Shown: piece after piece, positions 8,300-15,189 of the stretch
Position numbering within the stretch: position 1 is the stretch's first letter
Layout: the number at the start of each line of letters is the position of its first letter
Assembly: GCA_021827245.1 (NCBI GenBank)
Contig: JAKAWN010000097.1
Coordinates: 1-17,914 of the forward strand
Direction: 5' to 3'
From: Acidobacteriota bacterium
Lineage (GTDB): Bacteria > Acidobacteriota > Terriglobia > UBA7540
Length of the DNA stretch: 17,914 nt
Translations under genes and position numbers: made by a program
The notes under the pieces: generated by a model
The model's input: only the letters and a program-made list of their open reading frames with translations
What the model was told of the DNA's origin: nothing
The model's database searches: none

Positions 8300-8599
8300 C
8301 TAGTCATTTTCGTTTTCGACGACAATCTTTAGAGAGCGCAGAAACTGTGCATCCTGTGGTGAAAGGAGGAATTCCGGTTCGCCCTCATGGGGTTCTGTGG
8401 AAATGTCGTGGCGGTGTATCGTGCTGATTTCACCTTGCTTATTGAATCCAATGGTTACTTCCAGAACCAGGAAAAGGTCATATCCTGCGGCACGAATGCG
8501 GCCCATGACATCAGAGATGTTATCGGAGTCCGCCAACGACTCGTTAATGGCTTGGCCGAGCTCCTTGATCAGCCGTTTGAAATTGTCGTCAAGCTCCAA
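8300..8599 (-). CDS. Small soluble protein of unknown function, TTG start
   Basis: A 99-residue acidic protein. The N-terminal half is helical (LDDNFKRLIKELGQAINESL). The middle reads as a strand (YDLFLVLEVTIGF), followed by a segment rich in H, T and E and a C-terminal helix. I do not recognise the family. The start is TTG at 8599, supported by GAAGGG six bases upstream and by a strong promoter about 40-70 bases upstream. No ATG near the N-terminus would keep the first helix. The gene lies upstream of the Memo gene on the same strand, 130 bases away, so read-through into Memo is possible besides its own promoter. Confidence 0.68.
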   Translation of the reverse strand: MELDDNFKRLIKELGQAINESLADSDNISDVMGRIRAAGYDLFLVLEVTIGFNKQGEISTIHRHDISTEPHEGEPEFLLSPQDAQFLRSLKIVVENEND

Positions 8600-8639
8600 A
8601 AATCACCCTTCGGACTCTGATTCTTAACGTCCTACTTGC

Positions 8640-8669
8640 ATTTTATGTTTCGTCTTGCGCGAGTGTCAA
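8640..8669 (-). promoter_or_regulatory. Sigma70-like promoter for the 99-residue protein
   Basis: On the minus strand a perfect TTGACA (8669-8664) is separated by 18 bases from TAAAAT (8645-8640), which matches five of six consensus positions. Predicted transcription starts near 8633 and gives a leader of roughly 34 bases before the TTG start at 8599. Confidence 0.62.
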
Positions 8670-8693
8670 GGAAGGAAGCTGGCCGAGTGGTGA

Positions 8694-8722
8694 TTGACGC
8701 CGGAAACGGTTGGGCCTACCAT
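8694..8722 (+). promoter_or_regulatory. Sigma70-like promoter for the small membrane protein
   Basis: TTGACG (8694-8699, five of six matches) is followed by a 17-base spacer and TACCAT (8717-8722, four of six matches). Predicted transcription starts near 8729, about 39 bases before the ATG at 8768. It is back to back with the minus-strand promoter at 8640-8669; the two -35 boxes are only 24 bases apart. Confidence 0.5.
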
Positions 8723-8767
8723 CGAAATGTCGGAATTCTTCCGATTCAAGAAGAGGCCGCCAGGGTT

Positions 8768-9025
8768 ATGCCAGACAACACGAACTCGCTAACGAGGCGC
8801 TTGTTCCGGCGGGCGCAGCAATTGTTCCATGTGCTGATTGGCTTAGTATTCCTGTTTCTGACAATGGGCATGGTAACGGTTTCACTAAAACTTTGGCAGG
8901 AGTATCAAGAGATGCCTGGCCAAGGGTCGTTGAGCTTTGCGATTGTAATAGCGAGCATTGCCTTTACTTTCTTGTTGTTCATCTTCTGCCTTTATACTTT
9001 TGTGAAAGCCCGCAGTGTGCGATGA
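8768..9025 (+). CDS. Small two-helix membrane protein
   Basis: With the ATG at 8768 the protein has 85 residues. A short basic N-terminus (RRLFRR) precedes two clear transmembrane segments at about 20-42 and 57-79, joined by a short polar loop (WQEYQEMPGQG). The C-terminus is KARSVR. By the positive-inside rule both ends would face the cytoplasm. The frame is open upstream to 8636, but a promoter at 8694-8722 lies inside that extension and favours the shorter form. The ribosome-binding site is weak. It probably heads the operon containing the mutase subunit 66 bases downstream. No family recognised. Confidence 0.65.
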   Translation: MPDNTNSLTRRLFRRAQQLFHVLIGLVFLFLTMGMVTVSLKLWQEYQEMPGQGSLSFAIVIASIAFTFLLFIFCLYTFVKARSVR

Positions 9026-9091
9026 TACGTGCGCCTGGACGCCTGTGCAACGCACGGCGATCAGCAGCGTGAGCGGTTCCACCTCATCCTG

Positions 9092-10705
9092 ATGGATAGT
9101 TTTCGCCACAGCAAGAACGTGCCGGAACCTGGCGCTCACCAAGCGAGCAATACTGAACGGTATTTCGACCGCCCGGAAGACCTGAGGGATTGGAACGCCG
9201 AGCGGGATCTGGGCGTTCCTGGCCGCTCTCCTTTCACCCGAGGCGTATATTCCCACCAGTACCGCAGCCGGTTATGGACCATGCGCCAGTACGCAGGCTT
9301 TGGTTCGGCCCGGGACTCGAATGCGCGTTACCGGTATCTGCTTTCCAAGGGGACGACCGGGCTTTCCGTGGCCTTTGACCTGCCCACGCAAGTCGGTCTG
9401 GATTCAGATCATCCGCAGGCTGAGGGCGAGGTTGGCCGTGTTGGCGTAGCGATTGATTCTCTCGAAGATATGGAGGTGCTTTTCGACGGAATCCCTCTCG
9501 ACCGTGTTTCCACCTCCATGACGATCAACGCCACGGCTCCCATCCTTCTGGCAATGTATTTTGCCGCTGCGGAAAAGCAGGGCATCGACCTCAGACATCT
9601 CTCGGGAACCGTTCAGAACGATATTTTGAAGGAATACATCGCGCGGGGAACTTACATCTATCCACCCAAACCGGCGATGCGCCTGGTGACTGACATCTTT
9701 TCTTTCTGCCGGGACCACGCGCCGGAATGGAACACCATCTCGGTGAGCGGATATCACATCCGGGAGGCCGGAGCAACCGCGGTGCAGGAAATCGCCTTTA
9801 CGCTGGGCAACGGCATCGCATACGTGGAGGCGGCTCGGGAGCGCAGCCTTAGTGTTGATGAGGTTGCGCCGAGGGTATCGTTTTTCCTTAACGCACACAA
9901 CAATTTCCTGGAGGAGATTGCCAAATTCCGCGCCGCCCGGCGGATGTGGGCGCGTATCATGCGCGAGCGTTTTAAGGCACAAAACCCCCGATCCTGGATG
10001 TTCCGGTTTCACACGCAGACGGCAGGATCCACGCTTACGGCGCAGCAGCCGGACACCAACATCGTCAGGGTGACGTTGCAGGCTCTGGCGGCCGTACTGG
10101 GCGGGACTCAGTCGCTCCACTCTAACTCACGCGATGAGGCGCTGGCACTGCCTACGCAAGATTCGGCGCTGCTGGCGCTACGCACGCAGCAGATTATCGC
10201 TTATGAAAGCGGGGTCGCGAACACCGTTGACCCTGTTGGCGGCTCATACACCATCGAAAGGCGGACCAACGAAATCGAACAGGCCGCAGAGGACTATCTT
10301 AAGAAAATTGAGGCCATGGGTGGAATGCTGACAGCGATTGAGAGGGGATTCGTGCAGCATGAGATCCAACAGGCAGCTTATGAATATCAGGCCAGGACCG
10401 AATCTGGCTCTCAGGTGATCGTGGGAGTCAACCGCTACCAGGAAGGAACCAGGCAAGAGATTCCGATCCTGCGAATCGATCCTGAGATCGAGCGCCGGCA
10501 GGTCGGGCAATTGCAAGAGGTGCGGCAGCGCCGCAACCGCGCCAGGGTCGAAGCCGCGCTCCGTGAGATTGAAGCCGCAGCCCGGAGCGAACGCAACCTG
10601 ATGCCTGCAATTCTTGAGGCTGTCAAAGCTTACTCAACGGTGGGAGAAATCTCCGACGTTCTGGCTGGAGTTTTTGGCAATTACAGGGAGGCGGTTGTTC
10701 TCTAA
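9092..10705 (+). CDS. Methylmalonyl-CoA mutase, large (catalytic) subunit without B12 domain
   Basis: A 537-residue acyl-CoA mutase large subunit that interconverts methylmalonyl-CoA and succinyl-CoA by radical chemistry. It shows the family blocks RQYAGFG (65-71), AFDLPTQVG (94-102), [15 protein letters not shown] (141-150), SGTVQND (171-177), [10 protein letters not shown], and [15 protein letters not shown]67 and R185 match the Tyr89 and Arg207 that define methylmalonyl-CoA specificity in the Propionibacterium enzyme, with the same spacing of 118 residues. Isobutyryl-CoA mutases carry Phe and Gln there instead. No cobalamin-binding domain follows, so a separate small subunit must exist elsewhere. 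The ATG at 9092 gives a family-like N-terminus; a GTG at 9029 would add 21 residues. Neither has a clear ribosome-binding site. The stop overlaps the next ATG as TAATG. Confidence 0.92.
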   Translation: MDSFRHSKNVPEPGAHQASNTERYFDRPEDLRDWNAERDLGVPGRSPFTRGVYSHQYRSRLWTMRQYAGFGSARDSNARYRYLLSKGTTGLSVAFDLPTQVGLDSDHPQAEGEVGRVGVAIDSLEDMEVLFDGIPLDRVSTSMTINATAPILLAMYFAAAEKQGIDLRHLSGTVQNDILKEYIARGTYIYPPKPAMRLVTDIFSFCRDHAPEWNTISVSGYHIREAGATAVQEIAFTLGNGIAYVEAARERSLSVDEVAPRVSFFLNAHNNFLEEIAKFRAARRMWARIMRERFKAQNPRSWMFRFHTQTAGSTLTAQQPDTNIVRVTLQALAAVLGGTQSLHSNSRDEALALPTQDSALLALRTQQIIAYESGVANTVDPVGGSYTIERRTNEIEQAAEDYLKKIEAMGGMLTAIERGFVQHEIQQAAYEYQARTESGSQVIVGVNRYQEGTRQEIPILRIDPEIERRQVGQLQEVRQRRNRARVEAALREIEAAARSERNLMPAILEAVKAYSTVGEISDVLAGVFGNYREAVVL

Positions 10706-12099
10706 TGCCCAATTTAACGTTTCTCGGTGCAACGGGGACCGTGACCGGGTCCAAGTACCTGCTGGAGGTATCGGGTGAGCGCCTCATGATCGATTGCGGG
10801 CTTTTTCAGGGACAGAAGGAACTCCGTCTGCGCAACTGGAATCCGCTGCCCGTGGATCCATCCAGCATTCACTGGCTGGTTCTCACCCACGCCCATCTGG
10901 ACCACACGGGCTACATTCCGCGCCTGGTGAAGGAGGGTTTTAGGGGCGAGGTATGGGCCTCTTCGGCGACCGTTGACTTGTCGCACCTGGTCCTGCCAGA
11001 CTCAGGCCACCTGCAAGAAGAGGACGCTCGATATGCCAACAAGAAAGGTTTCAGCAAGCATAAGCCCGCTCTTCCTCTTTATACGCACGACGAAGCGCTC
11101 CGGTCACTTGAGCTGTTTCGGGTGGCTGATGAAGCTAAGCCGGTGGAACTTTCATCGCACTTTAAACTAAGGTTTTTCCGCGCAGGACACATTCTGGGTG
11201 CACGCATTGTGGAAGTTACCATTCGCGAGAAAGGGAAGGTGGTTACGGTCCTGTTCTCGGGGGATGTCGGCCGGTTTCCTCAGTTGATTATCCGTGAGCC
11301 TGCCATTCCAGATGCGGCTGACTACCTGTTGTGCGAATCGACCTACGGAGACCGGTTGCACCCGGCAGATGACTTCCGGGCGCGCCTTGCCCGAATTATC
11401 GAGAGCACGGCGGAGCGGGGCGGGTCAGTCATTATCCCATCTTTCGCAATTGGGCGGACACAGGAACTCCTTTATCTGTTCCGCATGCTAATTCAAGAAA
11501 ATAAATTGCATGACCTGCCGATTCACGTAGACAGCCCTATGGCCATTGACGCCACGGAGCTTTATCGAAAGCACCACGAAGATCATAACCTTCAGACGGA
11601 TGAGTTTGAATCGGGCGGGCACAAGCTGTTTGCCCAGCCGAATGTCCACTTTGATCGGTCGGTGGAAGAGTCGAAGGCGCTGAACGAGTGCCGCTACCCA
11701 ACGATCATTATCTCAGCCAGTGGAATGGCCACCGGGGGAAGAGTTCTGCATCACCTCGTGCGGTGCCTGCCCGACCATCGTAACACGATCCTCTTCGTGG
11801 GTTTCCAAGCTCCCGGAACCCGGGGCCACACCATACAGGCAGGCGCCGAATTGGTGAAGATTCATGGCCAGCAGGTGCCTATTCGTGCTCGTGTTGAAAC
11901 GCTTGAGAATTTGAGCGCACACGCTGACTACAGCGAAATCATTGGCTGGCTCAGGAAATTCCCTTCAGCTCCCAGGAAGACATTCATCACTCACGGCGAA
12001 CCGCATGCAGCCATGGGGCTCCAGGAGAGGATTGCCCAGGGACTGGGATGGAAGGCAGAGATCCCTTCATACCTTGAGAAAGTTGCGCTGGAGAGTTGA
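10705..12099 (+). CDS. Beta-CASP metallo-beta-lactamase-fold RNA nuclease
   Basis: A 464-residue protein of the bacterial CPSF73-like group. The zinc motif is H62-A-H-L-D66-H67 in THAHLDHTGY, with further ligands H162 (AGHILGAR) and D187 (SGDVGR). Beta-CASP motifs follow: A at E211 in CESTYGDR, B around ASGMATGGRVLHH (338-350), C at H406 in SAHADYSE, and the final THGEPHA (H430). Such proteins are predicted endo- or exoribonucleases acting on RNA in the cytoplasm. The C-terminus stops soon after the core, so no KH or extra RNA-binding domain is visible. Its ATG overlaps the mutase TAA by one base and has only a distant GGGAGG, so translational coupling is likely. Confidence 0.92.
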   Translation: MPNLTFLGATGTVTGSKYLLEVSGERLMIDCGLFQGQKELRLRNWNPLPVDPSSIHWLVLTHAHLDHTGYIPRLVKEGFRGEVWASSATVDLSHLVLPDSGHLQEEDARYANKKGFSKHKPALPLYTHDEALRSLELFRVADEAKPVELSSHFKLRFFRAGHILGARIVEVTIREKGKVVTVLFSGDVGRFPQLIIREPAIPDAADYLLCESTYGDRLHPADDFRARLARIIESTAERGGSVIIPSFAIGRTQELLYLFRMLIQENKLHDLPIHVDSPMAIDATELYRKHHEDHNLQTDEFESGGHKLFAQPNVHFDRSVEESKALNECRYPTIIISASGMATGGRVLHHLVRCLPDHRNTILFVGFQAPGTRGHTIQAGAELVKIHGQQVPIRARVETLENLSAHADYSEIIGWLRKFPSAPRKTFITHGEPHAAMGLQERIAQGLGWKAEIPSYLEKVALES

Positions 12100-12210
12100 A
12101 GATCGGCTACGGCGATACACCGTTCTGTATTTCCAGGGACCACCAGATTCAATTTGGATTGCGGTTTTGGGCTCTACAAGACAAGGGAACTAGGCCTGCG
12201 TCAATGCTGC

Positions 12211-12238
12211 CTGTCCTAAAACTGTCCTATGGTACAGT
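12211..12238. promoter_or_regulatory. Candidate operator: palindrome with tandem half-site
   Basis: ACTGT-8 bases-ACAGT (12221-12238) is an imperfect 18-base palindrome with 14 of 18 positions symmetric. CTGTCCTA occurs at 12211-12218 and again at 12222-12229, an 11-base spacing that places both copies on the same helix face. The element directly abuts and slightly overlaps the -35-like TTGCGA at 12238, as a repressor or activator site might. The binding protein is unknown. Confidence 0.35.
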
Positions 12239-12266
12239 TGCGATCAGTTGTGAGGAGGCTTACAGT
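12238..12266 (+). promoter_or_regulatory. Weak sigma70-like promoter candidate
   Basis: TTGCGA (12238-12243) and TACAGT (12261-12266) each match four of six consensus positions and are separated by the ideal 17 bases. Predicted transcription starts near 12273, giving a leader of about 215 bases before the coiled-coil gene. Confidence 0.33.
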
Positions 12267-12337
12267 CTTAGTGCGATTAATGTTATTGATGGGTTGTTAA
12301 CCTGTCGCCAGAAGCGCCAGCCGGGAGGGGGGAAGGC

Positions 12338-12421
12338 ATGGTAGCCAATGAGAAATACCGTGTGGACGCCAGACCGCACCCGGCCGGCTGTCCTTTTTTT
12401 CAAGACATGCCTTTCTTCTAA
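12338..12421 (+). CDS. Possible 27-residue leader peptide
   Basis: An ATG at 12338 opens 27 codons (MVANEKYRVDARPHPAGC...) and stops at TAA 12419-12421. GGGAGG at 12323-12328 lies nine bases upstream, within a longer purine run, making it one of the best ribosome-binding sites in the window. The sequence has no transmembrane segment. Its coding sequence runs through the terminator-like hairpin at 12364-12400, whose T run forms part of codons for Pro-Phe-Phe. It could be a regulatory leader peptide or a chance ORF. Confidence 0.3.
   Translation: MVANEKYRVDARPHPAGCPFFQDMPFF
12364..12400 (+). terminator. Candidate intrinsic terminator or attenuator
   Basis: GGACGCC (12364-12370) pairs with GGCTGTCC (12386-12393): seven base pairs with one bulged T at 12389 and a 15-base loop, followed by seven T residues (12394-12400). 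An upstream segment CAGCCGG (12318-12324) is fully complementary to CCGGCTG (12384-12390), so it could compete for the 3' arm and prevent termination. Confidence 0.42.
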
Positions 12422-12427
12422 TACCCC

Positions 12428-12447
12428 TGACCAAGTCGGCTTGGTCA
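12428..12447. repeat. Perfect hairpin upstream of the coiled-coil gene
   Basis: TGACCAAG (12428-12435) and CTTGGTCA (12440-12447) are exact inverted copies with a four-base TCGG loop. No T run follows, so it is not a terminator. It lies 40 bases before the ATG at 12488 and could be an operator or an mRNA structure. Confidence 0.5.
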
Positions 12448-12487
12448 CACCTCAACAACAGAGAGCAAAGGGTCCACTGGAGGGAAA

Positions 12488-14314
12488 ATGAATACGCCAC
12501 TGTCTCTCGTGCAGGAATTGAGAGGTATCCGCGGAGGGCATAAGCACAATCAAACGGATCTTGAATCGCTTCTTTCTGAAATTCAGGAAGCGCGCCGTGA
12601 GTGGCAAGAACAAGTGGACCAGGCTCAGCGGCTTCTCCGGGAATTGATGGGGGGTGTGGCTGAATTGTCCGGGGTCAGCCTGCCCGGAGTCACACTTGAC
12701 ACCAAGAAGGACGGCGATGGGTCTCTTCGATTGGGCTTCAAGACGTTGAAGGATCGCATCCGAAACGAGTTGGAGGGATTCGCCTCCGCCTCGGCCGCAG
12801 AAATCTCTAAGAATGTTCATGGCACAGGCCAGACTGTTCTGGATCCGCTCGAAAAAGAAATGAACGCTCGGCTGGACAACCTTGCTAACGAGTTTCGCGG
12901 GAAGCTGCAGGCGCGGCTGGAAGCGGAACAGAATGAAGTGACGAGTCAGGCCAGGATCCGTATTGAAGAGATGCTGCAAAGCAAGATGAATGAGTTCGCT
13001 GAGTGGATCAAGCTGATGACCGAAGGGACTATGTCTTCGGTCCCGGCTGAGGTCCAGAAATCACTGGGGCCCCATGTTGACGAAGTTAAGGAACGGCTAA
13101 AGACTTCATTCCAGCAGCATCTTAACATGGTGCTACTGGAGTTGGAACGGACTGCCCAGCAAAAGGTTGAGGGAATCCAGAATGAGATGCGGGCGGCTAT
13201 GAGTGGCCTGTCGGAACAGGCCCGGCAAACCTGTTCGCAGAGCGCCGAACAGACGATGAGAGATTTTACCAGCCGGCTGGGGTCTGCGGCACAGGAGGCC
13301 ACCCGGCAGTTCGAAGCAGGGACAAGGGGATACACCGAGGAGAACCTCAGCCACTTCAAGGCCCAGCTAAGCGGGCTGTTGGCCGCTTCAAAGGAGGAAT
13401 TGCGGTCTCATGCCGACTCGCATGTGGACAGCTTCAAAGAAAGACTGCGCTTCACATCCCAAGAATTGCAGGACAAGAGCGCTGCGGAAATCGTAAGCAA
13501 TGTCCAAAAGGCGGCGCAGGACGCTTTGAATGTTTCGATCGCCCAGGTTCAGCAGCGTTTGGGTGAGACCCTGGAACACTCCAAGAAGGAGCTGAAATCC
13601 ACCATGGGGACCATGTTGGAGGACGCCCGCCGACAGATGAACGAATTTGCGTTCTCAGCACGTGATTCTCTTTCTGGAGACGCCACTCGCCTCGCCGATA
13701 ATCTCAGGAGCATTGGCGAGCAGATGAAGGCAGCGGAAAACGACCGGATCGCTGCAGTGGGTGAGAGCTTGTCAAGTCTGAGCCGGCAGACGCTTGAAGG
13801 GCATGCGATGAGCGTCAGGCAGATCGCCGATATGCAGGTTGAGGAGATTCGAAAGGCCCTCGGCGGGCTCCAGGCAAGAATGGCGTCTGAATACGAAGGG
13901 CAACTTCGGCAGTTTATGGAGGGCCAGCGCAGAGCAGTGCTAGAGGAAATTCAGCGGCAGGTTGCTGAGGCTTCTGCCAGCGCTGTAGAAAGGATCAAAG
14001 CCAGTTCTTCCCAGGTGGTTCAGGATCTTTCTGGGAAAGTTAACAAAGAAGTGAACACCGCGACGACGCTCCTGAATCAGTGGGCTCACCAGACCACGAC
14101 ATGGGCCGAATCCTCCATCAAAGAATCCATGGAATCGTACAAACGCCAGGTTGCTGAATTCACGAACGCCCTTCTGGAAGAGCAGCGCCTTACGATTCAA
14201 CAGAGGATTGGTGGTATCCAGGAACGTTTGGAAGAGGCAGCGCAACTTCTGCGAGTTACAGACCTCAAGAGCACGTCGAGCTTAAGACCCGAACAACAGC
14301 CGCAGCAGACGTAG
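12488..14314 (+). CDS. Large cytoplasmic coiled-coil protein of unknown function
   Basis: A 608-residue protein without signal peptide or membrane helix. Almost the whole length is rich in A, E, Q, R, K and L with heptad-like spacing, which indicates long helices and coiled coils from about residue 15 to 595. A short non-helical stretch near 55-80 contains LPGVTLDTKKDGDG. The body contains loosely repeated helical units such as QARIRIEEMLQSK, QQKVEGIQNEM and AERIKAS-like segments, somewhat like apolipoprotein-type or chemoreceptor-like helices, but no signalling hairpin motif or HAMP domain was seen. A scaffold, filament or cytoskeleton-like role is possible but unproven. The ATG follows GGAGG with a short spacing of four bases. 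It is preceded by a structured leader and stands alone, converging with the HD-domain gene. Confidence 0.8.
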   Translation: MNTPLSLVQELRGIRGGHKHNQTDLESLLSEIQEARREWQEQVDQAQRLLRELMGGVAELSGVSLPGVTLDTKKDGDGSLRLGFKTLKDRIRNELEGFASASAAEISKNVHGTGQTVLDPLEKEMNARLDNLANEFRGKLQARLEAEQNEVTSQARIRIEEMLQSKMNEFAEWIKLMTEGTMSSVPAEVQKSLGPHVDEVKERLKTSFQQHLNMVLLELERTAQQKVEGIQNEMRAAMSGLSEQARQTCSQSAEQTMRDFTSRLGSAAQEATRQFEAGTRGYTEENLSHFKAQLSGLLAASKEELRSHADSHVDSFKERLRFTSQELQDKSAAEIVSNVQKAAQDALNVSIAQVQQRLGETLEHSKKELKSTMGTMLEDARRQMNEFAFSARDSLSGDATRLADNLRSIGEQMKAAENDRIAAVGESLSSLSRQTLEGHAMSVRQIADMQVEEIRKALGGLQARMASEYEGQLRQFMEGQRRAVLEEIQRQVAEASASAVERIKASSSQVVQDLSGKVNKEVNTATTLLNQWAHQTTTWAESSIKESMESYKRQVAEFTNALLEEQRLTIQQRIGGIQERLEEAAQLLRVTDLKSTSSLRPEQQPQQT

Positions 14315-14414
14315 TCCCGGCTTCTCCTGCAGCGTAGTGGATGAGAGTCCTTGGTGGACCTTGGATTTCAAGGCTCGTGAGGAACTGTCTTTCTTTGTCC
14401 GAAAAGAGAAAGTA

Positions 14415-14430
14415 CGCGTGGAGTGACGCG
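14415..14430. repeat. Small hairpin between convergent genes
   Basis: CGCGT (14415-14419) and ACGCG (14426-14430) form a perfect stem around a six-base loop. Flanking AGAGA and TCTCT can pair outside it across a short bulge. No T run follows, so termination activity is uncertain, though its place between convergent genes fits such a role. Confidence 0.25.
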
Positions 14431-14465
14431 TCTCTCAGGGTTTGTGGGAAACCTGGACTCGGGGG

Positions 14466-15023
14466 TCAGGCGGCGTCTAGCCCAAGACGATCACTGATGC
14501 CTTGCATTGCGTGAATGCATTGGGCAATGTGCTCGGTGATGTCGACGCCAAGCTCCTGCGCCCCGGCGACGATGTCTTCCCGCCGAACCGAACGGGCGAA
14601 CGCCTTGTCCTTCATCCGCTTACGAACAGACTTGGGTTCAAGGGTTCGAATTCTGTCCGGCCTTACCAGCGCACAGGCCGTGATGAAGCCCGCGAGCTCA
14701 TCGCAGGCGAATAATGTCTTGGCCATGAGCGTGTCACGGGGCACACCCGTATAGTCTGCATGACCAAGAATGGCCCGGCGCACATCCTCTGGATATCCGC
14801 GTTCGGTCAATATCTCGCTGCCTTTTACAGGGTGTTCCGGAGCATTGGGATGGAGTTCATAGTCAAAATCGTGAAGCAGCCCCACCACCGCCCACTTCTC
14901 CTCGTCCTGATCGAATTTGCGGGCGTAGGCGCGCATGCAGGCTTCGACGGCCAGTGCGTGCCGCCTGAGACTTTCACTCTTTGTATATTGACGCAGGAGC
15001 TGCCAGGATTCTTCGCGATTCAT
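14466..15023 (-). CDS. HD-domain protein, probable metal-dependent phosphohydrolase
   Basis: A 185-residue cytoplasmic protein. HD-type metal ligands are visible as H22 (RRHALAVE), H51-D52 (GLLHDFDYE), H88 (ILGHADY) and D108 (FACDELAG), with another His at 64. This order (H, HD, H, D) is that of HD-superfamily phosphohydrolases. The substrate is unknown. The frame opens at an ATG at 15047, but GGAGG lies four bases before the ATG at 15023, and a -10-like TACAAT lies between the two, so 15023 is preferred. It converges with the coiled-coil gene and lies downstream of the glycosyltransferase on the same strand, 166 bases away. Confidence 0.82.
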   Translation of the reverse strand: MNREESWQLLRQYTKSESLRRHALAVEACMRAYARKFDQDEEKWAVVGLLHDFDYELHPNAPEHPVKGSEILTERGYPEDVRRAILGHADYTGVPRDTLMAKTLFACDELAGFITACALVRPDRIRTLEPKSVRKRMKDKAFARSVRREDIVAGAQELGVDITEHIAQCIHAMQGISDRLGLDAA

Positions 15024-15045
15024 CTCTCCTCCACTGCCGTTCAAC

Positions 15046-15051
15046 ATTGTA
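15046..15051 (-). promoter_or_regulatory. -10-like element for the HD-domain gene
   Basis: On the minus strand TACAAT (15051-15046) matches five of six consensus positions. A -35 is not convincing (TTGCTG at non-optimal spacing). The predicted start, near 15039, would give a leader of about 16 bases before the preferred ATG at 15023. The element lies within the palindrome TTGTACAA. Confidence 0.3.
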
Positions 15052-15189
15052 CAACAGAGTTTGGCCCAGCAACTCCGCGAAAGCGGATTCGGCCTGACGC
15101 CAGCAGATGCGGACTGATACGCCCGCGCAACCGAGCGGCAACAGCAAGAATGGAGTGAAGTGGAAGAACCTTTTTACTTGCTCGTAAGT

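Larger units (their letters stand above)
12100..12487. other. Non-coding leader region between the nuclease gene and the coiled-coil gene
   Basis: This 388-base gap holds no convincing long gene. It contains, in order, a palindrome with a direct repeat (12211-12238), a promoter candidate (12238-12266), a small ORF with a strong ribosome-binding site (12338-12421), a terminator-like hairpin with seven T residues (12364-12400), and a perfect hairpin (12428-12447) before the ribosome-binding site GGAGGG (12479-12484). Bases 12100-12200 show nothing recognisable. Confidence 0.6.

Noticed and set aside
9404..10120. 238-codon minus-strand frame opposite the mutase
   Set aside because: It is antisense to highly conserved mutase motifs, and its composition is not protein-like.
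12258..12300. Nine-codon GTG ORF behind GAGGAGG (12252-12258)
   Set aside because: The spacing to the GTG at 12271 is long (12 bases) and the product is too short to support. The ORF at 12338 has a better-placed ribosome-binding site.
15074..15087. TCCGC-GAAA-GCGGA hairpin with a GNRA-type loop
   Set aside because: The stem is only five base pairs and has no T run. On the transcribed minus strand the loop is not GNRA, so no function can be argued.
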